Below are positions 16,862 through 26,669 of a stretch of DNA of 64,000 bases, one piece after another. Position 1 is the stretch's first letter. Each line of letters begins with the position of its first letter. Source of the stretch: Skermanella sp. TT6 (GTDB lineage Bacteria > Pseudomonadota > Alphaproteobacteria > Azospirillales > Azospirillaceae). The notes under the pieces are model-generated. The model was not told the origin of the DNA. It ran no database searches and was given only the letters and a program-made list of their open reading frames with translations. Where the stretch lies: assembly GCF_016653635.2 (NCBI RefSeq), contig NZ_CP067420.1:5420001-5484000 (forward strand), in the 5' to 3' direction. Made by a program: the position numbers and the translations under genes.

Positions 16862-18898
16862 ATGTCTGAGTCAGACCTGCGGCAGAAGCTGCGAGCCGCG
16901 GCCCGGCAGGAACAGTTCCTGGAGGTGGTCGGGCGCGACGAGGCCACGGCCCGGTTCCACCGGCACCTGACCCTGGCTCCCGTCGGGTCCGAGACCGTCC
17001 CCCTCTCCGCCGCGCTGAACCGGGTGCTGGCCCGCGACGTGGTGGCCGGGGTCGACGTTCCGGGCTTCGACCGCTCCGGCGTCGACGGTTTCGCCGTGCG
17101 ATCGGCCGACACGGTCGGCGCGACGGAGGAACGGCCCCGCGTGCTGACCCTCAACGCCGAGGTGCTGACCCCCGGCCAAGCCCCCGCCATGGCGGTCGAG
17201 CCCGGGACCGCGACCCTGATCGCCACCGGCGGCATGGTGCCGCGCGGCGCCGACGCGGTCGTGATGGTCGAGCATACCGACGTGATCGACGGGGCCGTGA
17301 TCGACGGGGCCGTGATCGACGGGGCCGTGATCGACGGGGCCGTGATCGACGGGGCGGATGACGCCGTCAGGGTCGAGTTCCACCGCCCCGCGGCGCCCGG
17401 CCAGTTCATCGCCTATGCCGCCAGCGACATCGCGCGCGGCGAGACGGTGCTGCGCGCCGGCCGGCTCCTCACCTCGCGCGAGATCGGCGTGCTGGCCGCC
17501 ATCGGCCGCGCCGAGGTCGAGGTCTGCCGCCGCCCGCGCGTGGCCGTCCTGTCCACCGGCGACGAGATCGTGGCACCGGGCGATCCGATCGTCCCCGGAA
17601 AGGTCTATGATTCCAACGGCGCCATCGTCGCCGCCGCGGTCGCCGAGCTGGGCGGCGAGCCGGTCCCGATGGGCATCCGCCCGGACGACGAGGCGGCGCT
17701 GCGCGACGCTGTGGAGCAGGGTCTTTCCGGCTGCGACATGATGATCCTGTCGGGCGGCACCTCCAAGGGCGCCGGCGACCTGTGCTACCGGGTGATCAGC
17801 CGCTTCACCGATCCCGGCATCGTCGTCCACGGCGTCGCCCTGAAGCCCGGCAAGCCGCTGTGCCTCGCGGTGACCGGCGGCAAGCCGCTGGTCGTGCTGC
17901 CCGGTTTCCCCACTTCCGCGATCTTCACCTTCCACGAGTTCGTGGCCCCCGTGATCCGGGCGCTGGCCGGCCTGCCGCCGGAGCGCGGCGAGACCATCCC
18001 CGCCACCCTGCCGATCCGCCTGACATCGGAACGGGGCCGGACCGAGTTCTCGATGGTCTCGCTGGTCCGCACCGACGCCGGGCTGGCGGCCTATCCGCTC
18101 GCCAAGGGCTCCGGCGCGGTCACCGCCTTCAGCCACGCCGACGGCTTCGTCGCGATCCCCCAGCACGAGGAGGCGGTGGAGGCCGGCACCGGTGTCACCG
18201 TCCAGCTGATCGGCCGAGGCGTCGAGCCGGCGGACCTCGTGGTGATCGGCAGCCACTGCGTCGGCCTCGACCATCTGCTGGGGCTGCTCCAGCGGCGCGG
18301 CGTCACCGTCAAGGTGCTGAACGTGGGCAGCATGGGCGGGCTGACCGCGGCCCGGCGCGGCGAGTGCGACCTGGCCCCGGTCCACCTGATGGACCCGGCG
18401 ACCGGCCGGTACAACGAACCCTTCCTGGCCGAGGGAATGACGCTGCTCCCGGGATACCGCCGCCTCCAGGGCGTCCTGTTCCGCCCCGGCGACGTCCGCT
18501 TCGAGGGCCGCGACGCCGCAGGGGCCATGGCGGACGCCGCGGCCGATCCCGGCTGCCTGATGATCAACCGCAACCCCGGCAGCGGCACCCGCATCCTGGC
18601 CGACCGCATCCTGGCCGGCGCCCGCCCCGCCGGCTACCAGGCCCAGGCCAAGTCCCACAACGCGGTCGCCGCCGCGGTGGCGCAGGGCCGGGCCGACTGG
18701 GGCCTCGCGATCGAGACGGTGGCGGCCGACTACGGGCTGGGCTTCCTGCCGCTCCAGCCCGAGCATTACGACTTCGTCGTGCCCGCCGGCCGCTTGGACC
18801 GCCCGGCCGTCCACGCCTTCGTCGCCCTGCTGGCCGACACGGAGATACGGCGCTGGCTGGAGGCGAAGGGCTTCAGCGCGGCACCGTCTCCCCGCTGA
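16862..18898 (+). CDS. moeA: MoeA fused to a periplasmic-binding-protein-like domain
   Basis: 678 residues. The first about 440 are a full MoeA: VDGFAVRSADTVGA, TGDEIVAPGDPIVPGKVYDSNG, ILSGGTSKGAGD and VVLPGFPTSAIFTFHEF. Residues about 455-670 form a binding-protein-like domain (VIGSHCVGLDHLLGLLQ, NVGSMGGLTAARRGECDLAPVHLMDP, LMINRNPGSGTRILAD) of the COG1910 type, sometimes found with molybdate systems. The fusion is known in other bacteria and may couple molybdate or effector sensing to cofactor maturation. Five tandem 15-base units insert VIDGA repeats near residue 145. ATG at 16862 after GAGGTGAGT. Its end overlaps the convergent flavoprotein gene by 26 bases. Confidence 0.93.
   Translation: MSESDLRQKLRAAARQEQFLEVVGRDEATARFHRHLTLAPVGSETVPLSAALNRVLARDVVAGVDVPGFDRSGVDGFAVRSADTVGATEERPRVLTLNAEVLTPGQAPAMAVEPGTATLIATGGMVPRGADAVVMVEHTDVIDGAVIDGAVIDGAVIDGAVIDGADDAVRVEFHRPAAPGQFIAYAASDIARGETVLRAGRLLTSREIGVLAAIGRAEVEVCRRPRVAVLSTGDEIVAPGDPIVPGKVYDSNGAIVAAAVAELGGEPVPMGIRPDDEAALRDAVEQGLSGCDMMILSGGTSKGAGDLCYRVISRFTDPGIVVHGVALKPGKPLCLAVTGGKPLVVLPGFPTSAIFTFHEFVAPVIRALAGLPPERGETIPATLPIRLTSERGRTEFSMVSLVRTDAGLAAYPLAKGSGAVTAFSHADGFVAIPQHEEAVEAGTGVTVQLIGRGVEPADLVVIGSHCVGLDHLLGLLQRRGVTVKVLNVGSMGGLTAARRGECDLAPVHLMDPATGRYNEPFLAEGMTLLPGYRRLQGVLFRPGDVRFEGRDAAGAMADAAADPGCLMINRNPGSGTRILADRILAGARPAGYQAQAKSHNAVAAAVAQGRADWGLAIETVAADYGLGFLPLQPEHYDFVVPAGRLDRPAVHAFVALLADTEIRRWLEAKGFSAAPSPR
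17282..17356 (+). repeat. Five 15-bp tandem repeats inside moeA
   Basis: GTGATCGACGGGGCC occurs five times in a row without gaps (only the last base of the final copy differs). It is in frame and encodes V-I-D-G-A five times. The near-identity at third positions points to recent slippage expansion, so copy number is probably variable between strains. Confidence 0.95.
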
Positions 18899-19442
18899 GC
18901 AGGCCTGTCGGCAGGCCGTCCATGCTGCGGGCGTTCTTCTCCCGGCGGTAGGCCTCCAGGCCCTCCTCGCCCTTGGCCGCCGCCCAGCGGTCCAGGTTGC
19001 GCCGGTCGTCGCGGTAATCGAACAGCGGCACGCCGTACCCGCAGGAGGTCTGGACCAGGTCGACGTCCAGCACGACGATTTGCCGCGCGCCGGTCGGCTC
19101 CTCCCCGCCGAACGCCTCGGACAGCATCCGGGCATAGTCGTCACCGCCGCGATGCAGGACCCGACCCCTGCCGTACAGGCGGAGGATCGAGGGCGCGCCC
19201 TCGAAAGCGCAGAACATGATCGTCAGCCGCCCGTCGGCCAGCAGGTGGGCCGCCGTCTCGTTGCCGCTGCCGGTCTGGTCGATATACGCGGCCGCGCTCT
19301 CCCCGAGCACGCGGAAGGCGTTGGCCGGCTTCGGCGATAGGTTGACCCGCGTCCCCTCGGCGGCCGACGCCGTGAAGAAGATGTGCTGCCGCGCGATGAA
19401 GTCGCGGTGCGCGCCGGTGATGTGGGGGAACTGCTTCGCCAT
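18873..19442 (-). CDS. Pyridoxamine 5'-phosphate oxidase-like FMN-binding split-barrel protein
   Basis: 189 residues. The N-terminal part has the split-barrel pattern: ARQHIFFTASAAEGTRVNLSPK, AYIDQTGSGNETAAHLLADGRLTIMFCAF and LRLYGRGRVL. Such proteins bind FMN (some F420 or heme) and are mostly uncharacterised oxidoreductases. The C-terminal 60 residues (TSCGYGVPLFDY...RREKNARSMDGLPTG) match the common pyridoxamine-oxidase-like branch. Its last 26 bases overlap the end of the convergent moeA gene. Confidence 0.88.
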   Translation of the reverse strand: MAKQFPHITGAHRDFIARQHIFFTASAAEGTRVNLSPKPANAFRVLGESAAAYIDQTGSGNETAAHLLADGRLTIMFCAFEGAPSILRLYGRGRVLHRGGDDYARMLSEAFGGEEPTGARQIVVLDVDLVQTSCGYGVPLFDYRDDRRNLDRWAAAKGEEGLEAYRREKNARSMDGLPTGLLSGETVPR

Positions 19443-19470
19443 GCTGCCGTCGTGCTCCCGGTTCTATCGC

Positions 19471-20625
19471 TCACCTTACCGTGTTTCGGGCGGAGTCGAA
19501 CAGGGCGATCACCTCCGATGCCGCAAACATCCTTTCCCGTCCCGTGACCGCGACCGGCACGACGATTCCACGCGCCTCCAAATGTCCCACGGACGTGTTC
19601 ATGCTGGCGAAAGTACCGACGCCGAGGCCCGCCAGCGCGTCCCTCACGGTGAATGCCGGCCGGGTCAGCACCCAGGGAACGAGCCGGTGGACCAGACTGT
19701 GCGAGCGGACGCTCGCCGTGGCGGCCTGCCACCGCCCCAGGATTTCCGCCAATCGGTCGAGCCGCGAAAGGTTGCGTTCGGCGGTCTGCGCCGCGAACGA
19801 CAGGAGAAGCCTTGTCCAATGCGTCAGGTCCCCGGTCAGACGGCCCCGCTTGAGGCCGTCGATGTAGAGGTCCTTGTTCGAATGAACCGCCTCCCCGATG
19901 AAGCAGCAGGCATTGGCGGTCGCCGATTTCCACTTCAGCACCAGCGGGACCAGCAACCGCCCGACCCGGCCATTGCCATCCTCGACGGGATGGATATGCT
20001 CGAACATCCAGTGCGACAGAGCCTGCCGGACCAATTCAGGCCCACCGGTATCGAGCGTGAACCTTTCCCAGTCCTCCAGCGCCGCACCGAGCGAGGCCGG
20101 CCTCGTGTAGAAGAACATGCCGTTGGGAGAGTCATAGTCCGCCGTGCAGTTGGCATAACGCTTCCATCGGCCGGCCGTGGCCGAGACATGCGGATCGGGA
20201 GCGCGCTCGAGCAGGCGGCGATGGATTTCCAGGATGGCGTCCCGAGGGGCGAACGCCATTCCTTGCAATGCCTCGTAGGCGTCGGCGCAGGCCGCGACCT
20301 GTCCGGCATCCAGGGGGTCGGGCGCGCGGTTCAGGGAGGTCTCGTATTCCAGCAGATCGGTGAAGGTGGTGGTCGCCCCTTCCGCACCGGAGGAATGGAC
20401 GGCATCGAGCCGGGCGAAGAGCCGGCCGACCGTTCCCTGGACCGGGCGCTCGGCCATCCGGAATCCGGCCAGCGCGCGGTCGAACGCGCCGACCGCCACC
20501 GTCGCGTGCTCGACGGCCGGCCAGACATCGTCCAGCGCCGGCAGGGGCGGAACGGGCGGCCTGTAGCAGGAGAGAAGCCTGCCCCCTCCGCCTTCGTCCG
20601 CCTCATGAAGACCGAAACCTATCAT
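19471..20625 (-). CDS. Fic family protein, self-inhibited AMPylase type
   Basis: 384 residues. The Fic core motif is complete: H212-P-V-E-D-G-N-G-R220-V-G-R223, with the flap region FFYTRPAS about 40 residues before. An N-terminal inhibitory helix motif S-x-x-x-E-G is present at 78-83 (SSGAEG), which places it in class II, where Glu82 would block ATP binding until relieved. The C-terminus (AFTVRDALAGLGVGTFASMNTSVGHLEARG) looks like a winged helix, common in this Fic-DUF4172-like branch. Predicted activity: AMP transfer to Tyr/Ser/Thr of a protein target. A dyad at 20639-20666 lies directly upstream; the winged helix could bind it. Confidence 0.93.
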   Translation of the reverse strand: MIGFGLHEADEGGGGRLLSCYRPPVPPLPALDDVWPAVEHATVAVGAFDRALAGFRMAERPVQGTVGRLFARLDAVHSSGAEGATTTFTDLLEYETSLNRAPDPLDAGQVAACADAYEALQGMAFAPRDAILEIHRRLLERAPDPHVSATAGRWKRYANCTADYDSPNGMFFYTRPASLGAALEDWERFTLDTGGPELVRQALSHWMFEHIHPVEDGNGRVGRLLVPLVLKWKSATANACCFIGEAVHSNKDLYIDGLKRGRLTGDLTHWTRLLLSFAAQTAERNLSRLDRLAEILGRWQAATASVRSHSLVHRLVPWVLTRPAFTVRDALAGLGVGTFASMNTSVGHLEARGIVVPVAVTGRERMFAASEVIALFDSARNTVR

Positions 20626-20638
20626 GGGGCGCAGTCTT

Positions 20639-20666
20639 ATTATAGTTTTCTGGTGAAAACCATAAT
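20639..20666. promoter_or_regulatory. 28-bp dyad upstream of the fic gene
   Basis: ATTATAGTTTTC (20639-20650) and GAAAACCATAAT (20655-20666) are inverted repeats with 11 of 12 matches and a TGGT centre. It begins 13 bases before the fic ATG and is far more AT-rich than its surroundings. It fits an operator/promoter for fic, or a terminator hairpin for neither gene, as no transcript ends here. Confidence 0.65.
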
Positions 20667-20713
20667 GACATGCGGGGTCATGAAAGCTTCGTCCTGCCGA
20701 TCGGGTCGGAAGC

Positions 20714-21961
<1,248 letters not shown>

Positions 21962-21979
21962 CTATCACCGGGGAGAATG

Positions 21980-22007
21980 GGAAGGCTGACAGGACTGTCG
22001 GCCTTCC
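21980..22007. terminator. Hairpin between the SWIM gene and the antiporter gene
   Basis: 13-bp arms GGAAGGCTGACAG (21980-21992) and CTGTCGGCCTTCC (21995-22007) match at 12 positions around a 2-base centre. It lies 50 bases past the stop of the minus-strand SWIM gene and 19 bases before the antiporter start. No T run follows on either strand, so termination is likely but not certain. Confidence 0.5.
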
Positions 22008-22056
22008 TAACCGCCGGAACCCGGAAAACGTCCTGCCGGACGGCTCCCGGCCGTCG

Positions 22057-22893
22057 TCAGGGCGCCTCGGCCAGCTTTCGGGCCCGGGCCGCCGCCCTGC
22101 CCACGGCGGCGTCCACCCCCTTCAGGAAATCCGCCTCCCCGCGCCAGAACGGCAGGGGACCCAGCGTCGCCGCCAGCACCGCCGGCGCGTCGGGCACGGA
22201 CGCCGCCCCGAAGAGGTCGGCGGGGACGGGGCGGCCCTGCCAGAACTCGGCCGCGCCGGCGCGCAGCGGCGCGGGCGGCTCCGGCGGGGGTTCCGGCACC
22301 GCCGTCCCGGCCGGCCCGCCGAGCAGGGCCACGAAATCGTCGCGCGAACGTCCGCGCAGGCGGAACAGCAGGAAGGGATCGGTGTCGAAGCTCTCCGCCA
22401 GCAGGTAATAGACGGCCGCCAGGTGCTTGCACGGATTCGACCAGTCGGGGCAGGAGCACCGGGTCTCGAGATCGTGCAGCTTCGCGGGGAACAGCGGAAC
22501 GCCGGCCGCCTTGAAGGTGTCCTCCAGGGTTTCCGGCATCTCCCCCGCGATCAGGCGGGCGGCGCTCCAGGTGTCCTCCGACAAGGCCTCGGCCACCTTC
22601 TGCCATTGGGCATCGCCCAGCGGCTTCATCCGGATCTCGACCTCGTAGGGCCATGGCCTCGATCCCTGGACCTTGGCGGCGACCACTCCCGGATCGATCG
22701 AAAGGTCGATCACCTGCCCCTTGCGGGCATAGGTCCGGCCCCGGCCCAGCCGCCCGCCCAGGTCGAAGGATTCCAGCACCTCGATCCAGCGCCGGCCCCA
22801 CCAGCTCTCGGCGAATCCGCCGCGCTTGCTGCGCGCCTTGATCCCGCCCTTGGCCTCGCGCGGCCGGGTCGGCCCCCATTCGTACCAGGACAT
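22057..22893 (-). CDS. SWIM zinc-finger protein
   Basis: 278 residues. The SWIM motif C-x-C-x(n)-C-x-H is exact at about 144-155 (CSCPDWSNPCKH), so it binds zinc and probably DNA or protein. The N-terminal 140 residues (ESWWGRRWIEVLESFDLGGRLGRGRTYARKG) form the domain usually preceding bacterial SWIM motifs; the rest is Pro/Ala-rich. It begins 15 bases after the SNF2 ATPase gene. This SNF2-SWIM pairing recurs in many bacteria and suggests a two-protein DNA-remodelling or repair unit. Confidence 0.92.
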   Translation of the reverse strand: MSWYEWGPTRPREAKGGIKARSKRGGFAESWWGRRWIEVLESFDLGGRLGRGRTYARKGQVIDLSIDPGVVAAKVQGSRPWPYEVEIRMKPLGDAQWQKVAEALSEDTWSAARLIAGEMPETLEDTFKAAGVPLFPAKLHDLETRCSCPDWSNPCKHLAAVYYLLAESFDTDPFLLFRLRGRSRDDFVALLGGPAGTAVPEPPPEPPAPLRAGAAEFWQGRPVPADLFGAASVPDAPAVLAATLGPLPFWRGEADFLKGVDAAVGRAAARARKLAEAP

Positions 22894-22908
22894 GGCGGCG
22901 TCCCTCCC

Positions 22909-25900
22909 CTATTCCACCGCGTCGCGGCCCAGGCTCAGCAGGTCGCGGAGCTGCGACGTGTCCAGTTCGGTCAGCCAGTCCTCGCCGGTGCCGACGATGG
23001 ACTCGGCGATGCTCCTCTTGGCCTCGATCATTTCGTCGATCTTGTCCTCCAGCGTGCCCGCGCACAGGAATTTGTGGACCTGAACCTGCCGGGTCTGGCC
23101 GATGCGGAAGGCCCGGTCGGTCGCCTGGTTCTCCACGGCCGGGTTCCACCATCGATCGTAATGGAACACGTGGCTGGCCGCGGTCAAGGTCAGGCCGGTG
23201 CCGCCCGCCTTCAGCGACAGCAGGAAGACCGGCGGCCCCGAGCCGTCGCCGGCCTGGAAGCGCTCGACCATGCGGTCGCGCTTCGCCTTGGGCACGCCGC
23301 CGTGCAGGAACGGGACCTCCCGGCCGAAACTCTCCTGAAGGTGGCGCCGGATCATCTCGCCCATCTCGGTGAACTGGGTGAAGACCAGGGCCTTCTCCCC
23401 CACCGCCAGCACCTCCTCCATCATCTCGGTCAGCCGGGCCAGCTTGCCGGAGCGGCCCTCGATCGCGGTGTTGTCGCCCAGGAACTGGGCCGGGTGGTTG
23501 CACACCTGCTTCAGCTTGGCCAGGGTCGCCAGCACCAGCCCCTTGCGCCGGATGCCCTCGGCCTTCTCCATCTCCGCCAGGGATTCCTCGACCACGGCGG
23601 CGTAGAGCGACGCCTGCTCCCGGGTCAGGGTGCAGAACACCTTCATCTCCAGCTTTTCCGGCAGGTCGTCGATGATGGTGCGGTCGGTCTTCACCCGGCG
23701 CAGCACGAAGGGGGTGGTCAGGCTCTTCAGCCGCGCCATGGCCTGCTCGTCGCGCCGGGTCTGGATCGGCGTGAAGAAGTTCCGCTTGAAGGCGGCCCGG
23801 GTGCCGAGGAAACCGGGATTCAGGAACTCCATCAGCGACCACAGGTCGCCCACATTGTTCTCCACCGGCGTGCCGGTCAGCGCCACCTTGTACCCGGCCG
23901 GCATCGCGCGGGCGGCCTTGGCCTGGCGGGTCTCGGCGTTCTTGATGTTCTGCGCCTCGTCCAGGATCACCCCGGTCCAGGGGATCGACTTCAGCGCCTC
24001 CGCGTCGCGCTGGAGCAGGGCGTAGCTGGTCACGACGATGTCGTGCTTCAGGCACTGGCGGCGCAGCGCCGCGGCGGTCTTCTCGCGCGCGGCGCCGTGG
24101 TGGACCATCAGCTTCAGGCCGGGGGTGAAGCGCGCCGCCTCCCGCTGCCAGTTGCCCACGACCGAGGTCGGGCAGACCAGCAGCACGGTCGGCCTCTTCT
24201 CCGCGGTCTCCCGGTCGTGCTGGACCAGGGCCAGGGTCTGGACCGTCTTGCCCAGGCCCATGTCGTCGGCCAGGCAGGCGCCGAGCCCCCAGCGGCGCAG
24301 GAAGGCCAGCCAGGAATAGCCCCGCCCCTGGTAGGGCCGCAGGGCGGCCCGCAACCCCGCGGGCGGGGGCATGTCCGCCAGCGGCTCCCGGCCGGTCAGG
24401 CGGGCCAGCAGGTCGTCGATCCAGCCCTCCGCGGCGATCCCCTCCACGTCGGCGTCGTCGCCGCCGCCCAGCGCCAGCCGGACGAGGTCGCGGACGCTGG
24501 CCTGCTCGCCCCGCCGCTTCAGGCGCGCGGCGGCCTGCCGGATCTCCTCGGCGTCCAGCAGCACCCACTGGCCGCGCACCCGGACCAGCGGAGTCTTGAG
24601 CCGGGCCAGCGCCGCCAGGTCCTTGGCCGACAGGGTCTGGTCGCCCAGGGCCACTTCCCAGTCGAACTTGACCAGATCCTCCAGGGACAATCCGCCGCCG
24701 CCCTGCATGGTCGACGCGCGGACCTTGGCTCGGGCGCTGATCCGGGTCTTCGTCCCCCGCGCCGTCCACCAGGCCGGCAGCAGCACCCCGAAACCCGCCT
24801 GTTCCAGCCCGGCGGCGAAGCGGGTCAGGAAGTCCACCGCCCCGGCGGCGTCGGTCTCGAATCCCTCGGGGATGCCGCGCTTCAGGCTGGCCTCGATCGG
24901 CGGGCACAGCCGCCCGGCCTGGCCGAAGCTCAGCAGCAGGAACTCCCGCAGGTCCGCCTTGCCGCCGGCCAGCCGCGCCAGTTCGCCGCCGCCCTTCCAC
25001 AGGTCGGACGCGGGCACCAGCAGACTGGGATCGTCGTGGGGCTGCAGCAGGTAGCGCACCATCCACGGGCCGGCGGGGCTGACCACGGCGGGTGGGCCGC
25101 CTTCGTCGCCGGGTGCCTCCTCGACGGAAACCGCCGGCTCCTCCAGCCGGAAGCACAGCCGGACCGGGCTGCCCGCAGCCAGGGCCACCGGCCGGCGCCA
25201 CTGGGCGAGCCGCGCCTCGAACCCGCGGACCGCCGCCTCGTCCGCCCGGATCCGGGCGTCGGCCCCCGTGAGCGCCGCCAGCCAGCGATCGTCGAGGGTC
25301 TCCCCCGCCGGCTTCGGGATCCTGTCGGGCTCGGCCCGGACCAGGAAGTCCACGACGGTCGCGACGAATTCCGACAGTACCGACGCCGGCCCCCTGTCCG
25401 GAGGTGCCGCGACCGGAACCCCGCCGGCATCCCTGGCCGGACCCGCGGCGCGGGCGGCATCGGGCATGCACCGCGCCAGCCGGGCCAGCGCCTGGGAGTC
25501 GCGGCCCAGGAAGACGGGGCGCCAGCGGGCGAAGAGACCGCCGCCGGCACTGACCAGGTCGGGAAGCACGGCGCCGCGCGCCGCCACGGCGCCGGCGAAC
25601 CGCAGGGCCATGGTCCAGTAGACCAGGTCGGGACCGGCGAACAGGCCGGGGCCGAAGGTTCCGTCCGCAGGGCATTCGGTCAGAAGCCGGATCATGTCTT
25701 CCGGACCCAGCCCCACCGCCGCCGTATCCCAGGGCGCCGTATCCCAGGGCGTCGGGGCGAGGGGCTCGGCGGCGTCGGGCGGCTCCTCGACCACGGGGCT
25801 CGACGCCAGCGGGCCGCCCGGTCCGGTGGGCAGCCAGAGCGTCATGCGGTCCACCTCGGCCCCAAGCTCCATGGCGTCGGCCAGATCGTCCAGCGCCTCC

Positions 25901-26049
25901 GCGCCGATGTCGAACGGATTGGAAGGCGGCCGCGGCTGCTTCGGCTTCCGCCCGTGCGGGGACGCCAGCGGCGCCGCGGCGGACCGCGCGGTCTCGCCCC
26001 AAAGCCAAAGCCGGCCGTCCCGGAATGCGGCATGAAGGAATACGCTCAT
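22909..26049 (-). CDS. SNF2-family DEAD/DEAH helicase-like ATPase
   Basis: 1046 residues from the ATG at 26049 (MSVFLHAAF). The N-terminal half is the SNF2-associated region of bacterial HelZ/RapA-like proteins; the motor follows: Walker A ADDMGLGKTVQTLAL, Walker B VILDEAQNIKN, TGTPVENNVGDLWSLMEF, then the helicase-C lobe (LVFTQFTEMGEMI, LSLKAGGTGLTLTAASHV, ATDRAFRIGQTRQVQVHKF). An ATP-driven translocase on double-stranded DNA. The N-terminal region contains a perfect 15-base tandem duplication (25721-25750). Flanked by a Cys-rich protein upstream (26 bases) and the SWIM protein downstream (15 bases). Confidence 0.93.
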   Translation of the reverse strand: MSVFLHAAFRDGRLWLWGETARSAAAPLASPHGRKPKQPRPPSNPFDIGAEALDDLADAMELGAEVDRMTLWLPTGPGGPLASSPVVEEPPDAAEPLAPTPWDTAPWDTAAVGLGPEDMIRLLTECPADGTFGPGLFAGPDLVYWTMALRFAGAVAARGAVLPDLVSAGGGLFARWRPVFLGRDSQALARLARCMPDAARAAGPARDAGGVPVAAPPDRGPASVLSEFVATVVDFLVRAEPDRIPKPAGETLDDRWLAALTGADARIRADEAAVRGFEARLAQWRRPVALAAGSPVRLCFRLEEPAVSVEEAPGDEGGPPAVVSPAGPWMVRYLLQPHDDPSLLVPASDLWKGGGELARLAGGKADLREFLLLSFGQAGRLCPPIEASLKRGIPEGFETDAAGAVDFLTRFAAGLEQAGFGVLLPAWWTARGTKTRISARAKVRASTMQGGGGLSLEDLVKFDWEVALGDQTLSAKDLAALARLKTPLVRVRGQWVLLDAEEIRQAAARLKRRGEQASVRDLVRLALGGGDDADVEGIAAEGWIDDLLARLTGREPLADMPPPAGLRAALRPYQGRGYSWLAFLRRWGLGACLADDMGLGKTVQTLALVQHDRETAEKRPTVLLVCPTSVVGNWQREAARFTPGLKLMVHHGAAREKTAAALRRQCLKHDIVVTSYALLQRDAEALKSIPWTGVILDEAQNIKNAETRQAKAARAMPAGYKVALTGTPVENNVGDLWSLMEFLNPGFLGTRAAFKRNFFTPIQTRRDEQAMARLKSLTTPFVLRRVKTDRTIIDDLPEKLEMKVFCTLTREQASLYAAVVEESLAEMEKAEGIRRKGLVLATLAKLKQVCNHPAQFLGDNTAIEGRSGKLARLTEMMEEVLAVGEKALVFTQFTEMGEMIRRHLQESFGREVPFLHGGVPKAKRDRMVERFQAGDGSGPPVFLLSLKAGGTGLTLTAASHVFHYDRWWNPAVENQATDRAFRIGQTRQVQVHKFLCAGTLEDKIDEMIEAKRSIAESIVGTGEDWLTELDTSQLRDLLSLGRDAVE
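25721..25750 (-). repeat. Perfect 15-bp tandem duplication in the SNF2 gene
   Basis: GCCGTATCCCAGGGC is repeated head to tail at 25721-25735 and 25736-25750. It is in frame and duplicates the five residues P-W-D-T-A in the linker-like N-terminal part of the protein. Identity at every base suggests a recent event. Confidence 0.9.
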
Positions 26050-26075
26050 GGCGCGACCATAGCCGTCCGCCCCGC

Positions 26076-26453
26076 TCAGATCATCCGCTGTCCGAAAAGA
26101 TCCTCCTCGATCAGCCCGATCTCCTCGGTCAGGTCGAAGTACCGGCCGGTCCAGGCCTCGTCGCCGCGCTTGCAGCCGTGCTCGTTGACCTCGCAGGTAT
26201 GGGCCGTGCAGATCGGGCGCAGGTGCGGGGCGACGGTGCAGCCGCGCGGGCCCATGAAAGGCAGGGCGGGATGCCAGGTCGGCTCCAGCCGCTCGCCCCA
26301 GTATTCCAGCGCGAAGTCGCGCGTCAAGTCGCAATACATCGGCGCGCAGCAGGACAGCGGCCTGGCGCAGCGGCTGCCGGCGCATTCGGGTTCGGTGTGG
26401 GCGGCCAGTTCGGCATAGAGCGCGATCAGGCGCTGCCGCGGATCGTCGGGCAT
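26076..26453 (-). CDS. Cysteine-rich small protein (YkgJ-like metal-cluster type)
   Basis: 125 residues with nine cysteines, eight in two groups: C24, C29, C35, C36, C41 (AGSRCARPLSCCAPMYC) and C72, C82, C87, C94 (RGCTVAPHLRPICTAHTCEVNEHGC). The spacing resembles zinc- or Fe-S-binding cysteine-cluster proteins (YkgJ/UPF0153 group), but I do not recognise the exact family. It starts a minus-strand cluster with the SNF2 ATPase (26 bases) and SWIM protein, so it may supply a metal-binding accessory factor. Confidence 0.75.
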   Translation of the reverse strand: MPDDPRQRLIALYAELAAHTEPECAGSRCARPLSCCAPMYCDLTRDFALEYWGERLEPTWHPALPFMGPRGCTVAPHLRPICTAHTCEVNEHGCKRGDEAWTGRYFDLTEEIGLIEEDLFGQRMI

Positions 26454-26669
26454 CGGCCTGTTCCTGGAAGCGGTCCCCGATGGTGCGGCGGCGGCCGGCC
26501 GGAATCAAGGCCCTGCTGCCCGATCTATCGGGGCATCCGGCTGAATCCGGCCAACCCTTCTGTAAGGCAACCCAACGAATGCCCATCTGTTAATAGATGT
26601 AACCGTCAGAAAGCGGACCCGGCGCCCGCCGCCGCGACCGCTCGGCCCTCGTCGATGCAAGGAACCGCA

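Noticed and set aside
17282-17356. CRISPR-like array in the moeA region.
   Set aside because: The units are head-to-tail with no spacers, in frame and part of a protein; no Cas genes.
22007-26008. A 1333-residue minus-strand frame overlapping the SNF2 and SWIM genes.
   Set aside because: Its sequence is a Gly/Arg/Pro-rich shadow typical of high GC; the SNF2 frame has all helicase motifs.
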